Notes under the pieces: generated by a model | Database searches by the model: none | The model's input: the letters and a program-made list of their open reading frames with translations, nothing else | Told to the model about the DNA's origin: nothing | Shown: positions 57,292 to 64,000 of the stretch, one piece after another | Position numbering within the stretch: position 1 is the first letter of the stretch | How the letters are laid out: every line of letters begins with the position of its first letter | Assembly (NCBI RefSeq): GCF_030247185.1 | Contig: NC_080571.1 | Location: forward strand, 113,701,067 to 113,765,066 | Length of the DNA stretch: 64,000 nt | DNA from: Malaya genurostris | Lineage: Eukaryota > Arthropoda > Insecta > Diptera > Culicidae | Direction: 5' to 3' | Position numbers and translations under genes: made by a program

Positions 57292-58050
57292 TTTTCAAGA
57301 CAGAGAACGTACAAACTTATTCATTTTATAAACAGCGATTAGAGAAGATTTTATATATTTTATGGTAAGACACTTATTGTTTTGATGTAAATGATAATTC
57401 AACTGAAACTGGCGGTGACCCGAGTTTAGTGAAGATTCATATGATACATGTAAAAGCGCAGATCAGCTTATCCTGAGTTTATCTCTAATACTACATTTTA
57501 TTGCATCTGATTATTTTATATATGTGAGTCTGTGCAACTTATTTGTGCTAAGCTCCTATCTTTTGAAGCGTTTCCTGGTGGGACAACAGCTTGTTCAAAT
57601 CGATACTGCATAACGATTTGCATTGCATTGCATTGTTTTTGTTACACTTAGTCTGGATTCCTTCTATAAGATCCTTAGTCTGGATCTCTTCTATAAGATT
57701 CTAAATCAATTTCTAACTATGCAATTAGGTTACACGATTATTGCTTAGCTCAATAATAGGGCTTGAGGAATTATTCTGGGAGATAGTTCATTGTGTATAG
57801 GAACATTTAATGAAAAAAAAGTACCTATGATTAACATTATAACACAACTTTATACTGAATCTATTTGCACTCCACCGCGTTGTTCGTATGCAAATTGTTT
57901 CATTCACAGTCAAGCATCAACTGAAATCAAGAAATGATTTGCAGCATATATTTATATATTCCTCTTCGCACTACGCAGAATGATGCGGTGTTTTTATGCA
58001 TGACGCAAAGCCTCCTATGCCGAACAAGAAAATGACGTCAATTTGGTCAG
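57292..58050. other. Intergenic, nothing recognised
   Basis: A short duplicated phrase TAGTCTGGATTCCTTCTATAAGAT / TAGTCTGGATCTCTTCTATAAGAT (57650-57699, shown in part) and GCATTGCATTGCATTG are the only structure seen. Confidence 0.4.
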
Positions 58051-58190
58051 CTGGAATTGGTGGATGAAAACATAGGTCAATTCTAACCATTTTTTCAATA
58101 GTATGCTATTGAAATACTGAAACGACGTTGTCATACATGTTTAAGTTAAAAGTTTCCGAATCGATTGATTGTTAAATTTTTTTTATCGTG
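58050..58190. repeat. Dispersed repeat E, copy 1
   Basis: AGTATGCTATTGAAATACTG, CGACGTTGTCATACATGTTT, and CCGAATCGATTGATTGTTAA match, with substitutions, 59050-59140 (AGTGTACTGTTGAAACACTT, GCTGTTGCGATACACGTTCA). Confidence 0.6.
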
Positions 58191-58649
58191 ACGTCACTAA
58201 TGAACAAGAATTCATCCTTGACAGTTCAGCGGTACTGTTTACAAACAAGCATAAACAAAAATCGAAGAACACATCTCAAACAATCATCTTCACACTTTGC
58301 ATCTAGTGACTTTTATTTAAAAAATCTCAAAAACAACAAATGAACAAATGTTTTAAAACTCTATTTAGGCGATGTGGATCGTAAATGGTCTCATTCAATT
58401 TGTCAACGGACAAACAAAAACATCTATGTTTACAAACAGTACAGCTGAACTATCAAAATGTGTTCATTTGATTGAGGTTAGCAGTGATGGTAAAAAACCT
58501 AATTGTGATGAATAAACTTTCGGTAAGAAATGGAGAAAATTTGATTAATTTCTAATGATAATCTGTGGGACTAAAGTGCCTTGTTGTTACGACCAACAGT
58601 ACCTGCCTTTATTCAGATCTGAGGCTCTTGGCGTGTATACTCAATAAAC

Positions 58650-58771
58650 TGTTCCGAAATTTAACTCGGAATTCATTGTGATTTCCAATTGGATTCCAAG
58701 GAATCCATTTCGGGCGCAATTAGTAGGTGCATTTGGAACTCACAATGAATTCCGACTCAAATTCCGGACAA
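58650..58771. repeat. Short palindrome, about 40-bp arms
   Basis: Left arm TGTTCCGAAATTTAACTCGG then AATTCATTGTGATTTCCAAT; the complement of the right arm is TGTCCGGAATTTGAGTCGG then AATTCATTGTGAGTTCCAAA. The loop contains a perfect 7-bp hairpin GGATTCCAAGGAATCC (58691-58706). This could be a tiny fold-back element or a hairpin RNA source. Confidence 0.7.
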
Positions 58772-58970
58772 CTTAACTGAGCAGCGCTTCCATGACGGTG
58801 TAGTTTTGCTGTGTGACTGCGACTGTTCTTCGGCACAATTCTGCTGTTCGGCGCTCGCTTCATCCCAAAAGCGTGAGGCCTTCGTTCGCTCCCGTATGTT
58901 TCACTTCGACAACTGTTGCTCAGAAAATGATGGGAAAAGTGGGATGTTCATCTTTTATACAGTTGTACAG

Positions 58971-59215
58971 CAGCAGATGTTTTGTTCTCTTCTTCAGAGC
59001 TCGTTCTGATTGGCTGGTGCTGACAGGGATCCAAACAGACAGGTTTTTCAATAGTGTACTGTTGAAACACTTCAATGCTGTTGCGATACACGTTCAAATT
59101 GAAAATTTTCGAATCTATTGGTAGTTAGATTATATAAATCTTTCTACAGATCACTGAGCTATGAGCTTTCAAAATACGAGAAAGGCAAACACGCGTCATG
59201 AGTTTTCCTCTTTGA
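58971..59215. repeat. Dispersed repeat E, copy 2
   Basis: A longer copy than at 58.1 kb: GATTGGCTGGTGCTGACAGG, CAATAGTGTACTGTTGAAAC, TTCGAATCTATTGGTAGTTA, GATCACTGAGCTATGAGCTT, GAGAAAGGCAAACACGCGTC. I recall similar sequence as common in mosquito genomes. The 103-codon plus frame at 58813-59124 extends into it and is not a recognised protein. Confidence 0.6.
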
Positions 59216-59800
59216 TATTCATTGCTACCAAACATTTCAGAAAAGTTTTTGCAGGATTTGTCAATTTTCGGTTGCACCCATGTGGGAAAAATTTGCTTGA
59301 GCTTGAGCGACCACCCCTGGTTGCTACTCCGTTACTGATCGGGATTAGCTGAAATTGTACAGGGAGTTTTTAGATGATCCGACCTGGGACTGGTAAATCA
59401 TCCTTCAATGTACATCTTCTGGTAATCTCAGAATTCATTGATCAGTGCCGACGCCGGCCAGGCCCAAACGTAGATCGTCTAAGAAATGGGAAGGGATGTT
59501 AGTCCAACACTTGTTGTTACTAGAGGCCGTATATACAACTGCGCACTCCTCAAGTGCCACGGGAGAAGGATATTTATTAGTAAAAATTTCAGTATTGGTA
59601 TTATTCGCGCGCGACTCAGTTTGTTCCGGTTTCAAGATGCTCGGATGCAACACTGAACTGACTGACTTCCCGAATGAACGTTTCAACAATATCCTATATT
59701 GAAGTCCCGGGAATTCTTAATTCACAGCTCTTATTCGAGGAAACTGAAGAAAAATTTGCAATACTATCGCGTAAAGAATAAAAACTTCCCTATTTTTTTT
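59216..59800. other. Intergenic, nothing recognised
   Basis: Overlapping frames on both strands at 59435-59702 (84-85 codons) show no motif. Confidence 0.35.
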
Positions 59801-59804
59801 CCTT

Positions 59805-60830
59805 TTTGCCTTTCTCATATAGAAAGGTTATGCAATCATTTGAAAAACCGACTAGTGAAAATTGTGTGTGTGTCTGTGTGCGTATGTGTCAAATAATCTC
59901 ACTAGGTTTTCTCGGAGATGGCTGAACCGATTTTGACAAACTTAGATTCAAATGAAAGGTCTCGTGGTCCCATACGGAATTCCTGAATTTCATCCGGATC
60001 CGACTTCCGGTTTCGGAGTTATAGGGTAAAGTGTGTTCAATATTGTACACCGTCACTTAAACCGGCGAAACAAAAAACGTAAAAAAATTTCTCAAAACTA
60101 CACAAATCGATAGTCATTATCAGTAGGCAACTAAACAAACCGATTCAGGCTATCCTGGTTCCCGGTATCCGGTTCCGGAAGTACAGGAAATAGTGGTCAT
60201 ATATACCAAAATGGATCTCACTCGCTTTTCTCAGGGATGCTTCGACCGATTTTCACAAACTTAGATTCAAATGAAAGGTCTTCTGGTCCCATACGGAATT
60301 CCTGAATTTCATCCGGATCCGAATTCCGGTTCCTAAGTTATAGAGTAAAGTGTGTTCAATATTGTACACCGTCACTTAAACTGGCGGAACACAAACCGTA
60401 AAAAATGTTATAAACTGGACTCTAAACCGTTATTCCCAATCTTAGGGTCAATTGAACGGTCTTATGGTCCTACCAAAAGTACTGCATATTTTCGGATGCG
60501 ACAAACATTTAAATCGTAATTTAGAGTGCGTACTAGTAGAGTTTGTATGTCATGTTAGTTGCTGGCCGTACGAACCGACTTTGATTATACCGGTTCTCGG
60601 GTTCCGGTGCCGGAAGTGCATATAATAGTGAACCCACTTCGTTTTCTTAAGGATGACCTACGCAATCAAAGCACTGTTTTATGCTGTATGTTATACTAGT
60701 TAATGCACAAACAATCTCTTGGTTTCTTTCAAAAATCGAAGAAAAAAATTTTGAATAGAATACCACAATATTATACATGAGAAAGGCATCATTACACCAC
60801 TAGGTGGATTAAAACAGGTTTTTATGGAAA
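59805..60830 (-). repeat. Dispersed family DR, most complete single copy (about 1.0 kb)
   Basis: Bounded by TGCCTTTCTCATATAGAAAG (59806-59825) and CACCACTAGGTGGATTAAAA then CAGGTTTTT. Near each boundary lie inverted GCCTTTCTCAT / ATGAGAAAGGC. The body holds two tandem modules about 319 bp apart: CAAACTTAGATTCAAATGAA at 59937-59956 and again at about 60256-60275, each followed by GAATTTCATCCGGATCCGA and AAAGTGTGTTCAATATTGTA, with CACCGTCACTTAAA in both. No protein frame. Confidence 0.7.
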
Positions 60831-62042
60831 ACTTTGCGGGAAAAAATCTAATCGAGATCAATTTTGGAAGAACGTAGTAAGCAAAGTGGCGTTATCTGCC
60901 GCAGTCTGCATGTTGGGAAAGTTTGATTTCAATATGAGAAGGTTTTTTGTTAGAGTTTTAGCGAAATTTCTCAACATGTTCTATAAATTTTGAAAATGTA
61001 GCCATATATAGAATAGCAGGATGTGTTCCACATCAACTTTATTGATTCTAAATGCATCCTACAATGAACGGGAAAACGTTGTTCCGCATATATCAAATCC
61101 AATTATGCACCAACATAGCATTGTTAGTGTCAACTGCGGAATATCGTACTAGTAAAGTAACCGATATACTAACTAAACACTGGATGCACATAATGCTCTT
61201 TAATTTATTGATAACGGAACGCATGAAAAACAACACCAAAGAAGATATGGGGTATGGATCATTTTCAATTATGAGCCGTCCAATCACAACAATGCAATGT
61301 TAAAAGCTTTCATTACGAATCCTGCCAACCTGCTGGTTCAATGTTTGATTCAATTTTCTACACCCACCGTAATCGTGATCAATCTGCCTTCCAAACCGGT
61401 ATTTAATTTTATTATTGACCATAATTTTTCATCAATCTTCTTCACTACTACTCGCACTACCAGTTTGTCAAGCGTTCAATTAAATAGCAAACCCAATTCA
61501 TGTATACCGGGTGGAAGAATTAACAAAACCTGATTAAACCGATCAAAGGTATATATTTTTTTATAAAATCTTATTCAATAAAAAATTTAGACAAATTAAA
61601 TTTTCGAGCAAAATGAATATAATCAAGAGTTTGCATTTTAACCAATTTGGTAATGTTGGTAGAATGATTCCTCGCAAATGGAACGTAAATATCAAAGCCG
61701 TCCTGATCAGTAAGAAAGAATGAAATTTTATCTCAGGTTGTTACGCTGTTAAAAAATATTTTTGACTAAATTTAATAAAACCTTGGCCTCGCGAAATTAT
61801 AACCAAAAAAATATGAAATTTCTCAGATGACACAATTTATAAGAACGTAATCCGTGAAACGACTGAATTTGACAAGAATGATACAAATATACGGCAAACA
61901 TACCCCGTCCTCCAAGCAAACGTGTAAATTCACATGTTTTAGTACTTACAAATAGGTCAGAATGCATTAAATATAAGTTAGATTTAAAGTAAAAGTCTCA
62001 AGGACGTAAATTTACAAGATTTTTTCTAGGTGTGTAATTTGG
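60831..62042. other. Intergenic, nothing recognised
   Basis: The 83-codon plus frame at 61052-61303 and 78-codon frame at 61297-61533 have no known motif. The right part (61985-62035) has GACGTAAATTTACAAGATTT then TTTCTAGGTGTGTA, resembling the right end of the MITE that follows and suggesting a second, adjacent or nested copy. Confidence 0.35.
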
Positions 62043-62301
62043 CCTACACACTTAGGAAAAGTTACATCTTTATAGATGCACATGAATGGAGCGTTGCGAT
62101 TCACTTACATTAACAATACAAAGCATGTAAAGATAAGTCATAACATTAATTTCACGGTTAATTTAGCTGAAGCTTACATCGATACAGACGCAAAAATTAT
62201 GTTTACATGTTAATACATGTAATATTGGGTCATCAACGAAGAAATTACGGCATACTTAAATTTACGTCAAGCGTAAATTTAATTTTTTCTAAGAGTGTAG
62301 G
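62043..62301. mobile_element. MITE-like element, 259 bp
   Basis: Left end CCTACACACTTAGGAAAAGT; the complement of the right end is CCTACACTCTTAGAAAAAAT. The interior has GTAAATTTACGTCAAGCGTA-type palindromic wording. No frame. Target duplication is not clear. Confidence 0.55.
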
Positions 62302-64000
62302 TTATTGCAAAATTGTAACAAACTTCGATATGCAAATATCTATATCATATCAAATCGATATGTGTTTAAGAACGGGAGTATGTTATAAAAATTTGAATAA
62401 CTTTTTTTTTGAAATTCAAATTAAAGATCGTTTTACCTCACTTTAATGTTGAGTTTTATTAAAATATGAGTTCTAGTTTCGATGTTACTATACATATTGA
62501 TGAGTTCGATCGATTAGAAATTGCATATTTGAGTAACGACAGTGTTAATTCCGAAGACGTGCAGAGTTATTGTATCAATAGTCAACTCATTAGTAGTTAC
62601 GGATTACTCGACTTCCATTCAATTCATGGTATGTTACGGATTACTCGACTTTCAGTACACGAATTGTGATAAAATCGCTTCGGTTCTAAAAAGCAACATC
62701 GCTGAAAAAAATAGTTCGAAAATCATGTGATACTGCTACAACATATACAGCAACGCAAAAACTAGAAGCAAATACACCTATTTTCATTTTGCCCTTAGAG
62801 TCAATGGATCAAGCAAAGACCGCAAATTTTACTTTAGCTTATGACTTAAGTATATGAGATCAACACTGGAGTTGAGATGAATTAGAGTACCGTCACCCCT
62901 TATGAAACTAATTCGGTTAGAAGGTGATGATGATTGATGATCAACAAATGTCCCATTTCTCATATTAGTTACCGATATCCGGTTCTGGAAGCCCTGCAAG
63001 TAAAGGTCAAATAACATCGAAATAAGACTAACATTCCGATCCATATTCGTTGATTTCGCAATCTCTTGTTCAATTGGTAGATATCATAGCGGCGGATTGG
63101 ATGCTATTGAATTCATCCGAACACAACCTTATATCAACCGGATATGACCCCAGTCTCTATAATTGTAGGCCAAACAAACTGACTTCGGTTGATCTTTGTA
63201 TTCTATATTTAATATATTTTTGTGCTGTTGGTATTGGCAACTATTTGTAAGTTAACTAGAATGTTTGGACAACTCTTACATTATTGACGCATTTTCTTAA
63301 AAAATCGAGGGATGACTTCGCAACTTTATGCCATCATGAAAGTTCTCCTGAGCAGTATTTTTTTGACAGAATAGAACATAATTACTGAACTGTCAGTGAA
63401 ACCATTACAAAAATTATAAAAGAAAGGTTTGATGAAATTGAATCAGATACAGTTTTGGGATAGTAGGGATCTATGATAAAAAACTACAGCAGCGATTATT
63501 AGAGGAAGAAAATTTGTCGGTTCGAACGGCGGAAAAAATAAATAAAAATAGCAAGCTGGCAACATCTAGAGCACAGCTTTTGAAGACAGAAGAAAATTTG
63601 CAGGCAAATTCCGTTAGACAACTTTAGGAAGAAGGGAAATTGAATATGAAACGCGCTACAATGACAGGATACGTGACAGGTCGCGAAGCAAAGGTTAGCT
63701 TATCTCATTAGAAATTCTATTGAAAAAAATTAACCTAACCTAAGCTAATTTATTCAGTTCAAACAGTTCAGTTGGTATGGATAGATTGTATCATGTAGTA
63801 TCTTTGCTCAGCGAAATCCGACCTACAACCTGGGAACAAATCAATCTAAATCGTTTAATAAAGTCGATTATTAAAATCGTTTATTGAAATCGCGCGTCGA
63901 TATGCAATCAATACCGGAGAAGCTAGACGACCAAAGTCTACAATAGTCACATACACACGATGATGATCGAACTGACTGCACTGGATGCCAACGCCCTAAC
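62302..64000. other. Intergenic, weak family-DR traces, no gene recognised
   Basis: Two 21-bp near-identical phrases around TTACGGATTACTCGACTT occur at 62598-62615 and 62635-62652. ACCGATATCCGGTTCTGGAA (62969-62988) recalls family DR. The rest, including 63480-64000, has short frames without motifs. Confidence 0.35.

Noticed and set aside
58813..59124. 103-codon plus frame with Arg/Ser-rich start
   Set aside because: It runs into dispersed repeat E, whose other copy at 58.1 kb is not open in that frame.

Overview
The window reads as AT-rich, non-coding, transposon-dominated DNA from an insect, most likely a mosquito. The evidence for a mosquito is the mix of elements: I-clade, Jockey-like and LOA/Lian-like non-LTR retrotransposons, irritans-type DD34D mariners, a tRNA-derived SINE with a mosquito-style body, and tandem Helitrons. 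This is recognition by family resemblance; no database was searched. I recognise no host protein-coding gene, rRNA or genuine tRNA gene.

Layout. 1-660: the 5' end of a Jockey-like element on the minus strand, running off the left edge. 1014-5350: relic of another retrotransposon ORF1, a minisatellite, a direct repeat pair with a filled/empty insertion site, a defective mariner and a long AT microsatellite. 5353-9752: mostly unrecognised, with a very decayed mariner near 7.1-7.4 kb. 9753-26996: a head-to-tail array of four non-autonomous Helitron units on the minus strand. Unit C carries an internally deleted LOA-like element flanked by an exact 108-bp duplication. Unit D carries a nearly intact I-clade element of about 6 kb. 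29274-35365: a second, closely similar I-clade element with its own target-site duplication. 35470-37795: a 2.3-kb palindrome built from a dispersed repeat family. 37796-39702: two more defective mariners. 40306-41388: an ORF1-only retroposon with poly-A and target-site duplication. 43.2-50.1, 53.2-56.3 and 59.8-60.8 kb: further copies of the dispersed family (hallmark near TTCCGGAACCGGAAGTCGGA), interrupted by a SINE fragment and an element with long inverted ends made of a GGCGAAATGAC-type minisatellite. 56.3-57.3 kb: a mariner relic split by a complete SINE, then a helix-turn-helix transposase fragment. 50.9-52.5 kb and the last 3 kb are the most unique-looking stretches.

Interplay. The only reading frames that look recently functional belong to the two I-clade copies. 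ORF1 is intact in copy 1 (429 codons, three CCHC knuckles). ORF2 (endonuclease, reverse transcriptase, RNase H, C-terminal zinc motif) has one premature stop in copy 1 and a frameshift in copy 2; copy 2 also has an ORF1 frameshift. All other elements are decayed, internally deleted, or non-autonomous and would need factors from elsewhere.

No wholly new functional system is evident. The items most worth a second look are the Helitron array with base-exact junctions, the 108-bp duplication around a dead LOA copy, the ORF1-only (HAL1-like) retroposon, the conserved array of small hairpins in the I-clade 5' leader, and the modular dispersed family that forms a kilobase-scale palindrome.
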